Source: an uncultured Paenibacillaceae bacterium
GTDB taxonomy: Bacteria > Bacillota > Bacilli > Aneurinibacillales > Aneurinibacillaceae
Direction of reading: 5' to 3'
Assembly: GCA_946478845.1 (NCBI GenBank)
Contig: CAMLDI010000001.1
Coordinates: forward strand, 171,664 to 235,663
Length of the DNA stretch: 64,000 nucleotides
Shown: positions 9,397 through 19,105 of the stretch, one piece after another
Numbering within the stretch: position 1 is the stretch's first letter
How the letters are laid out: every line of letters begins with the position of its first letter
The notes under the pieces: model-generated
Database searches by the model: none
What the model was told of the DNA's origin: nothing
The model's input: only the letters and a program-made list of their open reading frames with translations
Translations under genes and position numbers: made by a program

Positions 9397-10530
9397 ATGT
9401 CCGTGAAAGATATTAAACCTATACGTGGGGGCCAGGTTGATGTTTCTATACTTCAACAATTGGATCCTGAATGTATTCGTGTGCAAAAAGTCTATGACTG
9501 GACCGTAGCTAATACTCAGGACCAACGGGATATTGCCCCACCGATTGAATGTGTGCAACCCATTGCGTATGCTATTGCTTCAGGTCAATTAGTTACTGTC
9601 ACTTGTACTGCTCCTGCTCCGGATTTAACGATTCCTATTGTACCAAAGCCTGCCCCCTTATTTTGCCCAACTGACGAATTATGCTGTTTAGAAATTGGCC
9701 GTGAAGATGTAACTCTTGTTGATGGAACTCAAGCTCAATTAGTTGCCATTGTTTCCAGCATCCCCCTGCATTTAGTGGTGTCTGCTAACGGCACTGTAAT
9801 TTGTGAATTTGACACCCATGTGAAGATCTTCCAAAAAGATGTACTTTGTGCACCACAGGGCACTAATGTATTATGCCGTGTAACCCAAATTATTTGTGAT
9901 GCCGTTCTTTTAAATGAGAATCAAATCGTTGTTAATGTGAATATTTGTAAAGAAATTCAAGTAGAAGCAGAAGTGAAACTGGAAGTAATCGCCAAGTTCT
10001 GTAGACCACGTGCTCCTATTGCTCCAAATATTCTGCCTTTACCCTGCCCGCCTGTTGGCCAATTTCCTCCTCAATGTCCCACCATCTTCCCAACGGTTAA
10101 CTGCGAATGCTCTGTTACGGGTATTGCCAGCGGCGAATTTTATGTTCCTATCTTGTTTGACCTCCTTGGCCTTAGTATCTTATCAGCAACTCTCAATATC
10201 AATATATGCCCCAACTGCCAGGCTACAGGAAGCACCCTTTTGGGTAGCTTAACGGTTCTAACTGTTCTTGGAATTAGTGTCATTACAGTACCATTAGAAG
10301 CTACGACTATTAATCCTCCCGTATGTAACTTTCCAACACCAGGGGTTACCACTGTTACAGGCTTCTTAACTCTTACCGTTGATGGACTCGTTGGATTGTC
10401 ATTGCCATTTACCCTTGTTGTTGACACCAATACCAATACAGCTACCCTTACCATTAACATCTTAGGTATTCCATTAGTTATAGGACCATTATCTGCAGCA
10501 GGTGTTACGGTTATCGATTGTACTGTATAA
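9397..10530 (+). CDS. Cysteine-rich, beta-rich structural-type protein
   Basis: I do not recognise a named family. The 377-residue protein has 20 cysteines, including an adjacent pair in ELCCLEIG, and no hydrophobic signal peptide. An N-terminal segment contains ECIRVQKVYDWTV, a theme I associate with uncharacterised surface or spore proteins of Firmicutes. Residues 60-220 alternate hydrophobic strands and cysteines; residues 240-377 are a Thr/Val/Leu-rich repetitive beta region. ATG 9397 follows GGAAGG closely; ATG 9385 has a poorer site. Position next to the glycan cluster suggests a coat or exosporium component that may be glycosylated (inference). Confidence 0.72.
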   Translation: MSVKDIKPIRGGQVDVSILQQLDPECIRVQKVYDWTVANTQDQRDIAPPIECVQPIAYAIASGQLVTVTCTAPAPDLTIPIVPKPAPLFCPTDELCCLEIGREDVTLVDGTQAQLVAIVSSIPLHLVVSANGTVICEFDTHVKIFQKDVLCAPQGTNVLCRVTQIICDAVLLNENQIVVNVNICKEIQVEAEVKLEVIAKFCRPRAPIAPNILPLPCPPVGQFPPQCPTIFPTVNCECSVTGIASGEFYVPILFDLLGLSILSATLNINICPNCQATGSTLLGSLTVLTVLGISVITVPLEATTINPPVCNFPTPGVTTVTGFLTLTVDGLVGLSLPFTLVVDTNTNTATLTINILGIPLVIGPLSAAGVTVIDCTV

Positions 10531-10549
10531 AAAATAAACTTATCACCTT

Positions 10550-10597
10550 CCCTTCCTTGATTTTCCATACGGGATATCAAGGGAGGGATTTTCTTTT
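10550..10597 (+). terminator. Rho-independent terminator
   Basis: CCTTCCTTGAT pairs with ATCAAGGGAGG and is followed by a T-rich run. It ends the cysteine-rich gene's transcript and separates it from gmd. Confidence 0.8.
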
Positions 10598-10632
10598 ATT
10601 CTTACGTGCTAGCCTAGTTTTAAAAGTCATAA

Positions 10633-11634
<1,002 letters not shown>

Positions 11635-11636
11635 CC

Positions 11637-12761
11637 ATGCAAATTTTATGGAGAGCCAATTTCTTCGATACAACAGGATTCAGTCAGGCTGCGAGAGGAT
11701 TAGTTTTGGGATTGGATGCTCTGGGGGTTAATGTAAAAATAGAAAATATGGACTTCCGCTTGCCTCGTGTGGAGCTGGATCCTCAAGTGCAAAAGAAATT
11801 AGAGGCCTTGTTAACAAGAAATAAAGAAAATAATTTTATATCAATTTCCCATTCTCCCCCCAATCTATTTACTAAAAAAAAGCCCCATATTTCTGTAGGT
11901 TATACCTACATGGAAACTTCTCAAATGGTTTCAACCTATTTAGACCAATGCAATGAAATGGATGGCATTTGGGTCCCATCCAGGCACAATTTTCACTATA
12001 TAAAAAAAAGCGGGGTAACAGTCCCTGTCAATTTAGTTAGACAAGGAATACAAATAGAGAATAAAAATTTAAATCCTGCACAAGAGGGTGTCTTCACTTT
12101 TCTTTCTATTTTTCAATGGTCTCCTCGTAAAGGGTATGACCTTCTTCTGCGAGCTTTTTTTGAAGAATTCAATAAAAACGAGGATGTAATTTTAGTAATC
12201 AAGACCAATAAAATGGGTTGGGGTAAAAATCTACAACCCTATGTGTTGGATGAAATTGAGAAATTTAGAATCAGTATTAGCCATGGGAAACAAACAGCCC
12301 CTGTGCATGTCATTACAGATCTTCTTTCCCAATCCCAAATGCATGAATTATATAAAAAAAGCAATGCCTTCGTTTTACCTTCTCGAGGGGAAGCTGTTGG
12401 GCTCCCTTATTTAGAGGCTGGTGGTTTTGGTTTACCTGTAATAGCAACAAGATGGGGGGGCCAAACGGATTTCCTAGAAGAAGAAAACAGCTATTTGATC
12501 GATTATCAATTAGTCCCTATTCCAGAAAAATGGTATACGGGTTTTTATAATAAAGGTCAATGGTGGGCAGAGCCTGATTTACATGATTTAAAGAAAAAGA
12601 TGAGACACGTTTATAACAATTATCAAGAAGCGCAAAAAAAAGGTGAATTATTAAAGATGGAAATTGCAAATGAATATAATTGGGAAAAGGCTGGGTCGGA
12701 TGTTATTCGTGCTGTTAGGGGAATAAGGAGAGATACTCATGTGGGAGATCCCCCTTTTTAA
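11637..12761 (+). CDS. GT4-type glycosyltransferase
   Basis: Retaining nucleotide-sugar glycosyltransferase of 374 residues with the two-domain GT-B layout. The C-terminal domain has the GT4 donor-binding pattern: FQWSPRKGYDLLLRAF, then PSRGEAVGLPYLEAGGFGLPVIA with the EX7E-type glutamates. The N-terminus (WRANFFDTTGFSQAARGL) resembles transferases that extend surface glycans. No signal peptide; presumed cytosolic or membrane-associated. Begins 2 bases after gmd's stop and overlaps the next gene by 23 bases, so it is tightly coupled. Donor is probably a GDP-sugar given the context, but this is inference. Confidence 0.85.
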   Translation: MQILWRANFFDTTGFSQAARGLVLGLDALGVNVKIENMDFRLPRVELDPQVQKKLEALLTRNKENNFISISHSPPNLFTKKKPHISVGYTYMETSQMVSTYLDQCNEMDGIWVPSRHNFHYIKKSGVTVPVNLVRQGIQIENKNLNPAQEGVFTFLSIFQWSPRKGYDLLLRAFFEEFNKNEDVILVIKTNKMGWGKNLQPYVLDEIEKFRISISHGKQTAPVHVITDLLSQSQMHELYKKSNAFVLPSRGEAVGLPYLEAGGFGLPVIATRWGGQTDFLEEENSYLIDYQLVPIPEKWYTGFYNKGQWWAEPDLHDLKKKMRHVYNNYQEAQKKGELLKMEIANEYNWEKAGSDVIRAVRGIRRDTHVGDPPF

Positions 12762-13746
12762 CGAAGAGAAAATTTTTATCCCTTATCCCAAAGGACCAGA
12801 TTCAGGTGTAAATTATCTATTAGGTGGACTTAGACACATTCCGCAATATTCAGTTACAATAATTCCTTATGGACGTTTCTGGGGCGGTTTTGGGGGCGCT
12901 GTTATGGATCAGAATAACACTGTTTTTAAGGAATTATCCCATGAAGTCCCCCAGGCAACATTTTTTCCAACATCCTTTAAATCAACCTCTTTACCACTGA
13001 TTGAAAATAAAAATATTGCCGTCCTTCATTGTTTCTTTGGCTTTAATTATTACCATTGGATGTTTGATGTGGCAGCTCGCTTGGATTTAATAAGAAAAAG
13101 TCATATTCCTATTGATATGTATATAACCAGTTGTCCTTTTTCTTTTCAAGATGAAACTTTAAATCTCCTTGGGATTCCACCAGAAAAAAGAATAAATATA
13201 ACTCCTCACTTATATATTCAGGCAAATAAACTTATTGTCCCTTCATTTATACATAGTTATAAAGGATATATGCCAGGGTGGGCCGTTCATTTTTTAAGAG
13301 AGGAGCTATATTTAAAGAGGAATGTACAAAAAATAGCCGGTTATGAACGAATTTATATTAGTCGAGCTAATGCTAGCCATCGGAAAATAATAAATGAAGA
13401 AGAAGTAATGAATCTTTTAAGTAAGTATGGTTTTAAACGGATATTTCTTGAAGAGGAATCTGTGGCTAGAAAAATTGAACTTTTTCATTCTGCTGAAATG
13501 ATTCTTTCTCCCCATGGTGCGGGCCTTACCAACCTCTTATTTTGTAATCCTGGAACGAAAATCATTGAATTGTTTAATCCCAGTTGGATCTTTTCCTGTT
13601 ATCGATTCATTAGTTATTATGTTGGGTTAGATTACTACTGTTTAACTGGAAAGGGTAACTATTCTTATCGGGTAGATTTACGAAAAGTCTCTGATGATAT
13701 TACCATTGACATAAACGACTTATCCAAACTATTAGAATCCCTATAA
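12739..13746 (+). CDS. GT61-family glycosyltransferase (copy 1, no N-terminal module)
   Basis: Family 61 (DUF563) transferase, 335 residues. Family landmarks are YYHWMFDVAARLDL, ERIYISR, and the most conserved block SPHGAGLTNLLFCNPGTK followed by IIELF. It lacks the DUF4214-like N-terminal modules of the next two paralogues and starts almost directly at the catalytic region. AAGGAG lies 8 bases before the ATG, inside the end of the previous gene. GT61 enzymes transfer xylose, GlcNAc or other sugars in plants, animals and bacteria; the sugar cannot be assigned here. Confidence 0.88.
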   Translation: MWEIPLFNEEKIFIPYPKGPDSGVNYLLGGLRHIPQYSVTIIPYGRFWGGFGGAVMDQNNTVFKELSHEVPQATFFPTSFKSTSLPLIENKNIAVLHCFFGFNYYHWMFDVAARLDLIRKSHIPIDMYITSCPFSFQDETLNLLGIPPEKRINITPHLYIQANKLIVPSFIHSYKGYMPGWAVHFLREELYLKRNVQKIAGYERIYISRANASHRKIINEEEVMNLLSKYGFKRIFLEEESVARKIELFHSAEMILSPHGAGLTNLLFCNPGTKIIELFNPSWIFSCYRFISYYVGLDYYCLTGKGNYSYRVDLRKVSDDITIDINDLSKLLESL

Positions 13747-13775
13747 ACTCAATTAGGTGAAGGGGGGTATTAAGT

Positions 13776-15329
13776 ATGTCAATCTCATCTATTTTAAAAT
13801 CCCTTTTTCATAAGGAGAAACAGGATTTTATTAAAGAGACCTATATTCAATTATTAAATCGTGAACCAAGCCAACTAGAGATGCAACGGGATCTGCAACA
13901 AATGGATGGAGGAGAACCTGCTAAAATTAGCTTTATTCATCAATTAATTGCAACTGAAGAAGCAAAAGAGTTATTTGAGAAACCCATTCAAAGGTTATCT
14001 AATTCAAACCTTTCCATTGCTAATATTGTACGGACCTTCTATACCTCAAATGTTGTTTATTTTGTGAGAAGTGTCTATAAAGAAATATTGGGATATGAGT
14101 TTCATACCCAGCCTGATTTAAATGCTGTAAAATCCTTGACCTTGGGACTCATTCCTCGTACGACGTTTATTGCCAATACATTGGAAATAAGTTTCAAAAT
14201 CATCCGCCACAAACTGCCTCCTCAATCAATTACCACATTTCAAGGGTATTATTCCTCATCATGGGATTGGGCTTCAGAAAAGGAATCCAATAAAATAATT
14301 CCACTTTATAATGAAGAGGAAGTTGTACTAAATTACCCCAAAGGAATTGATCCCTCTTTTGACTGGAAATCAATCTTATTGTTTAAAAAAATCCCTCAAC
14401 CTTTCGTTGTTTTAATTCCACAGGGGCAATTTTGGGGAGTAAGTGGGGGAGTTGTATTTACACCTGAAGGAAAAATATTAGCAGACGTTTCACAAGAGAC
14501 AGATTTATTTCAAGAGACCTTTAGATATTCTTTTTTTGCAAATAAAAACATTCCTTCTCCAAATAAATATAGCGAGACCATTGGGATATTACGTGCCAAA
14601 TATGATATTAATTATTTTCATTGGATGTTTGATGTGATTGCTAGAATCGATTTACTGCGAAAAACTGATATTCCCATAGATAAATATATTACCAATGTGG
14701 CTTTTCCCTTTCAGGATGAGTTATTGACTTCTATAGGAATCCCCAGGGAAAAAAGAATTCAAACCAATATCCAACTAAACATTACTTCCCAACGGTTGCT
14801 TGCACCCTCTTATACAGGGAGTTCTTTAGGTGTGATTCCTAAATGGGCTTGCGATTTTTTAAGAAGAGAACTTTTAAGCAATAGAGAAAAAATCCCAGGA
14901 TATGAACGAATTTATATTAGCCGTATGAATGCTTACCATCGGAAAGTGGAAAATCATGTAGAAGTAATGAATGTTTTAAAAACTTTTGGTTTTAGGGAGG
15001 TTATTTTAGAAAAGGAACCTATTTGGCGAAAAATTCAAATCTTTAATTCTACAAGATTCATTGTGGCTCCCCATGGAGCAGGCTTAACCAATCTCGTGTT
15101 TTGTGAACCAGGAACGAAGGTAATTGAATTATTTAACCCGAATTGGATGTTACCCTGTTATTGGATGATTAGCAATCACATGGGATTAGATTATTACTAC
15201 TTACGTGGAGTGGGGGGAGAGTTATCAAATCCAGTGGATATTAAAAAAATTAGAGGGAATATGACAATTGATATTCACCAACTTCATCAAATTTTAGACA
15301 TGGCTCTAAATGGGGGAACAAGTAGTTGA
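13776..15329 (+). CDS. GT61 glycosyltransferase with DUF4214-like modules (copy 2)
   Basis: 517 residues. The N-terminal 140 residues hold two helical units resembling DUF4214: the first contains FIKETYIQLLNREPSQLEM, the second FVRSVYKEILGYE. A linker leads to an aromatic motif (YYSSSWDWA) and a GT61 domain from about residue 175 with FHWMFDVIARIDLL, ERIYISR and APHGAGLTNLVFCEPGTK. DUF4214 occurs mostly in secreted or surface proteins of bacteria, so its use in a transferase suggests docking to a partner or membrane assembly (inference). The stop overlaps the next start as TTGA. Confidence 0.86.
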   Translation: MSISSILKSLFHKEKQDFIKETYIQLLNREPSQLEMQRDLQQMDGGEPAKISFIHQLIATEEAKELFEKPIQRLSNSNLSIANIVRTFYTSNVVYFVRSVYKEILGYEFHTQPDLNAVKSLTLGLIPRTTFIANTLEISFKIIRHKLPPQSITTFQGYYSSSWDWASEKESNKIIPLYNEEEVVLNYPKGIDPSFDWKSILLFKKIPQPFVVLIPQGQFWGVSGGVVFTPEGKILADVSQETDLFQETFRYSFFANKNIPSPNKYSETIGILRAKYDINYFHWMFDVIARIDLLRKTDIPIDKYITNVAFPFQDELLTSIGIPREKRIQTNIQLNITSQRLLAPSYTGSSLGVIPKWACDFLRRELLSNREKIPGYERIYISRMNAYHRKVENHVEVMNVLKTFGFREVILEKEPIWRKIQIFNSTRFIVAPHGAGLTNLVFCEPGTKVIELFNPNWMLPCYWMISNHMGLDYYYLRGVGGELSNPVDIKKIRGNMTIDIHQLHQILDMALNGGTSS

Positions 15330-16855
15330 GTATTTTACAACAATTAATAAGCCTATTGCAGAAAGATCAGCAACTCTTCATTAGGGAAGTATACAGAGAA
15401 CTGTTAAACCGTCCCCCTAATATTATGGAACTCCGTCATAATAGCCAGCTCCTTTCATTTGGGTCTTCTAAACTTGAAATTATAAAAAATGTATTAAGGA
15501 GTAAGGAAGCATTATCCTTATATCAATTACCTATAAACAGACCAAATCCTTTTCATGGAACAATAGCGGATATTATTCGTTCTTTTTTTAATGTGGATAT
15601 CTATACTTTTGTAAAAAAATGTTATCAAGAAATTATGGGTTTGCAACGGTTGGCTATTGACATTCAGAAACACCAATTTCTTACCAGTGGGCAGCAACGA
15701 ATACAGTTCATAATTACTTTAATTGAAAGAAAAAATCTGCTAAGAAACAATTTTCAAAGGGCAAAAGTTCAAGGAGTTCCTCAGAGAAACAATCAGCATT
15801 ATTATACAACTGCTTGGGAATGGATCAAAGGATCTAACCTATTTGATCATTTCATTACACTAAACCAGGAGGAAATGATAAAAGGAAAACCACCCAAAAG
15901 CATCGATTCATCTATTGTATTTGACCATGGGGATAAGTTAGTCACCCAACCTTTTATTATGATGGTACCCGGGGGAAAATATATTGGAGCCAACCATGGA
16001 GTCGTGGTAACACCTGATGGGAGAATAGTAAAGGATTTATCCCATGAAATGTTTGATAAATACAACATGCAATTTACAGGCAATTATTTTTCTGATGCTA
16101 GTTATTTTCCTGGAACCGTTGCTGTCCTTCATACTTTTTTTCCATATAATTATTTTCACTGGTTGTTTGATGTAGTCTCTCGTTTGGATTATTTAAGTAA
16201 AAGCAATGTATTTGTAGATAAATATATTATTGATAGCAGCTATCCCTTTCAAGAGGAATTATTACAATTACTCAATATACCTAAAGAGAAGAGGATTCAA
16301 GTAAACGATAAACTTCATGTGAGAGCCAATAAACTGATTGTCCCATCTTATACAGGGTGTATTAATAGTGTCGTTCCAAAAAGGTCATGTGAATTCCTTC
16401 GGGAAGAATTTCTTTTAAAAAGAAACATCAAACCAAAAGGATCAACTCGCATTTACATTAGCCGTGCTGATGCCAAGCGTAGGCTAGTATCAAATGAAGA
16501 ACAGGTAATGGAATTATTGGCTGCTTTCGGATTTGTCCGTGTTGTTTTACAACCAATGTCAGTCACTGAAAAAATTGACCTATTTCAATCAGCAGAAGTC
16601 ATTATTGCCCCTCATGGAGCAGGATTAACCAATCTGGTGTTTTGTAATCCAGGGACGAAGGTTATTGAGTTATTTAACGCCAATTGGATGTTGCCCTGTT
16701 ATTGGATGATTAGCCAGCATATAGGGTTAGATTATTATTATTTAGTAGGAAAGGGAGAACGATTACCTGTAAGATTTAATGTAGGAAATATATTTGACGA
16801 TATTTTAGTGGATCTCAATCAATTATTTTTAACGTTAAAACTTGCCTCCATTTAA
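15326..16855 (+). CDS. GT61 glycosyltransferase with DUF4214-like modules (copy 3)
   Basis: 509 residues, same architecture as copy 2: helical units with FIREVYRELLNRPPNIMEL and FVKKCYQEIMG, the aromatic YYTTAWEWI motif, and GT61 from about residue 180 with YFHWLFDVVSRLDYL, TRIYISR and APHGAGLTNLVFCNPGTK. Translation starts at TTG 15326, overlapping the previous stop by four bases; GGGGGA lies about 8 bases upstream, which supports this unusual start. The catalytic domain is closer to copy 2 than to copy 1 by eye (MLPCYWMIS in both). Acceptor and donor unknown. Confidence 0.86.
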   Translation: MSILQQLISLLQKDQQLFIREVYRELLNRPPNIMELRHNSQLLSFGSSKLEIIKNVLRSKEALSLYQLPINRPNPFHGTIADIIRSFFNVDIYTFVKKCYQEIMGLQRLAIDIQKHQFLTSGQQRIQFIITLIERKNLLRNNFQRAKVQGVPQRNNQHYYTTAWEWIKGSNLFDHFITLNQEEMIKGKPPKSIDSSIVFDHGDKLVTQPFIMMVPGGKYIGANHGVVVTPDGRIVKDLSHEMFDKYNMQFTGNYFSDASYFPGTVAVLHTFFPYNYFHWLFDVVSRLDYLSKSNVFVDKYIIDSSYPFQEELLQLLNIPKEKRIQVNDKLHVRANKLIVPSYTGCINSVVPKRSCEFLREEFLLKRNIKPKGSTRIYISRADAKRRLVSNEEQVMELLAAFGFVRVVLQPMSVTEKIDLFQSAEVIIAPHGAGLTNLVFCNPGTKVIELFNANWMLPCYWMISQHIGLDYYYLVGKGERLPVRFNVGNIFDDILVDLNQLFLTLKLASI

Positions 16856-16937
16856 AAGGGGTACTTTGTTTTTTCACGTACTGAGGGCCAACCTCATAAA
16901 TTATCTTATACAAATTTTTTCATGGGGAGTGGATAAA

Positions 16938-17978
16938 ATGACTCCTTTTTATGGGCAAGCTATTAACAATTATTATCCTTATACATGGCAATGGTTAGCA
17001 ACCGATAAACCTAGTTGCACTTTCCAAAAAATTCATTCAGGAGAAGTAATCCAGCCCTTTGTGGTGAGCATTCCTCATGGACGTTTTTGGGGTGCTCATG
17101 GAGGTGCTGTTATTACTCCAAATCATAAATTAATAGAAGATATATCTATTGAACCAGGTTTATTTCAAAAAAACTTCAACTTTCATTTATTTAAAAATAA
17201 ATTCCCCCCCATTCCTCGTTTCTATCCAGAGAATGTGGCAGTTCTTCACGCTTCTTATGGATTTAATTATTTTCACCTCATGTTTGATATTGCTGCCCGA
17301 CTGGATTTACTCCGCAGAAGTAACATCCCCATTCAACGTTATGTAACAAATCATTCCCTACCCATACAAGATGAAATCCTTTCCTTATTAGGCATTCCCA
17401 GAGAACAAAGAATAGAAGGTGCTTCAAATTTAATTCTTCAAGCAAAAGAATTAGTTATTCCTTCTTACACGGGAAGCTCATTGGGGTTAGTCCCAAAATG
17501 GGCCTGTGATTTTTTGAGAGAAGAACTTCTTTTAAAGAGAAATGTGGAAAAATTAGCAGGGTATGAACGAATTTATATTAGCCGAGTTATGGCCAGCCAC
17601 CGCAAAGTGGTAAATGAAAAAGAGATTATGAATGTTTTAGCTCCTTTGGGTTTTAAACACATTATTCTTGAAAATGAGTCCATCGTTAGGAAAATCCAAA
17701 TATTTCATTCAGCAAATGTGGTTATTGCCCCCCATGGAGCAGGATTAACAAACCTATTATTCTGCAATCCGGGAACAAAAGTAATTGAATTATTTAGCCC
17801 AAATTGGATGGTGTCCTGTTTCAAAATGATTAGTCATTATTATGGATTAGATTATTATGAATTAATGGGAAAAGGACATCGTTATCCCAATCGTGTGGAT
17901 CCAAGAGGATATCATGAAAATATTGAAGTAGATATAAGGGAATTTATTCAGTTGCTACAGGAAAGGAGTTTAATGTAA
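16938..17978 (+). CDS. GT61 glycosyltransferase (copy 4)
   Basis: About 346 residues with the aromatic motif YYPYTWQWL at the N-terminus and then a GT61 domain: FNYFHLMFDIAARLDLL, ERIYISR, APHGAGLTNLLFCNPGTK. The first catalytic-block tryptophan found in the other copies (HWMFD or HWLFD) is leucine here (HLMFD). An in-frame TTG at 16842 would overlap the previous gene, but ATG 16938 has GGGGAG at 8 bases and starts where the modular paralogues' catalytic part starts. No DUF4214-like modules. Directly abuts the next gene. Confidence 0.86.
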   Translation: MTPFYGQAINNYYPYTWQWLATDKPSCTFQKIHSGEVIQPFVVSIPHGRFWGAHGGAVITPNHKLIEDISIEPGLFQKNFNFHLFKNKFPPIPRFYPENVAVLHASYGFNYFHLMFDIAARLDLLRRSNIPIQRYVTNHSLPIQDEILSLLGIPREQRIEGASNLILQAKELVIPSYTGSSLGLVPKWACDFLREELLLKRNVEKLAGYERIYISRVMASHRKVVNEKEIMNVLAPLGFKHIILENESIVRKIQIFHSANVVIAPHGAGLTNLLFCNPGTKVIELFSPNWMVSCFKMISHYYGLDYYELMGKGHRYPNRVDPRGYHENIEVDIREFIQLLQERSLM

Positions 17979-19013
17979 TTGAAAGTATTAATTAAAATAA
18001 ATGAACTGTTGAAAAAAGAAGGGAATCTTTATATATGGGAATTGTATAGGCAACTGCTTAATCGCCCTCCACTTAAAGATGAGTTAATTCAATCCCAAAT
18101 TCAATTAAATCAGGGAATTTCAAAAATAACTCAGATTAAAGCATTAATGAATAGCCCCCAGGCGGCTTATATATATCAAACCCCACTTGTTACTTCTGTT
18201 ACCATCCATTCAACTATAGCTGATATTATAAAAACCTTTTATTCCTTTCCAATAACAGAATTTTTATATCATGCCTTTACCCAAATTACCAATTCTGTTC
18301 CAACAGCACATCATCAAACCCATATACAAAATGTAACCCTTGGAAAAATCACACGTCTGTCCTTTATTGCTGATCTTATAGAAGAATCCATTGAATTTCC
18401 TTTACAAGTTATAGTGAATAATGATACTCCCGAGGTTGAATTAAATAACAGGATTTTGGAAATTGAGAAATTGGTAACACCTATTGATGGCTGGTTAACA
18501 ACGAATGAAGGTTCTTCCCTGTATAAATTAGCCCGTTTTGAAGCCCCAATTCCCACCATTGTCGAGGTAGGTTCATTTAAAGGAAGATCCACTTCCTGGT
18601 TATCTTTTGCACTAAAGGACCGGGGGGGAGGAACGGTATATGCCGTTGACCATTGGAAAAATTGGGGTCAAATTAGTGGTGTTGAGCTCTATCAAACCTT
18701 TATTCATAATATAACATCATTAAATTTACTGCCTTTCGTTAAACCCATTCAGTCAGACACCATTGAAGCAGCAAATAAGTGGCCATTGGATCATGAAATT
18801 GGTTTTCTGTTTATTGATGCTGTCCACGATTATCATTCAGTGCGCCGAGATTTTGAATTTTGGAGCCCAAAAGTAAAAGAAGGGGGATTCATCGCTTTTC
18901 ATGATGTAGATACATGGGATGGACCTACGAAATTAGTGCAAGAAATGCCCGGCTGGATAAAAAAAATAAACCAGTTTGATAGTGTCTGGATTGGACAAAA
19001 AATTACTCCATAA
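17979..19013 (+). CDS. Methyltransferase with DUF4214-like N-terminal modules
   Basis: 344 residues. Residues 1-150 repeat the helical units seen in the GT61 paralogues (LYIWELYRQLLNRPPLKDEL; FYSFPITEFLYHAFTQI). Residues about 165-344 form a class I SAM-dependent methyltransferase of the Methyltransf_24 type: EVGSFKGRSTSWLS binds SAM, then VYAVDHW, FLFIDAVHDY with acidic metal-site residues, and FIAFHDVD. It probably O-methylates a sugar of the glycan made by its neighbours. TTG start with GGAAAGGAG 9 bases upstream, immediately after the previous stop. Confidence 0.84.
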   Translation: MKVLIKINELLKKEGNLYIWELYRQLLNRPPLKDELIQSQIQLNQGISKITQIKALMNSPQAAYIYQTPLVTSVTIHSTIADIIKTFYSFPITEFLYHAFTQITNSVPTAHHQTHIQNVTLGKITRLSFIADLIEESIEFPLQVIVNNDTPEVELNNRILEIEKLVTPIDGWLTTNEGSSLYKLARFEAPIPTIVEVGSFKGRSTSWLSFALKDRGGGTVYAVDHWKNWGQISGVELYQTFIHNITSLNLLPFVKPIQSDTIEAANKWPLDHEIGFLFIDAVHDYHSVRRDFEFWSPKVKEGGFIAFHDVDTWDGPTKLVQEMPGWIKKINQFDSVWIGQKITP

Positions 19014-19105
19014 TTTGTAAATGCATGGACATTTTTTTAGGCGATCTTTCACGGACTTCCCTTAAAAATCATAATCTATTCTACAATGAAAAAGCAGGTG
19101 GTTAC

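Noticed and set aside
10140..10580. Antisense frame over the cysteine-rich gene
   Set aside because: Shadow of a Thr/Val-rich coding strand and runs through the terminator.
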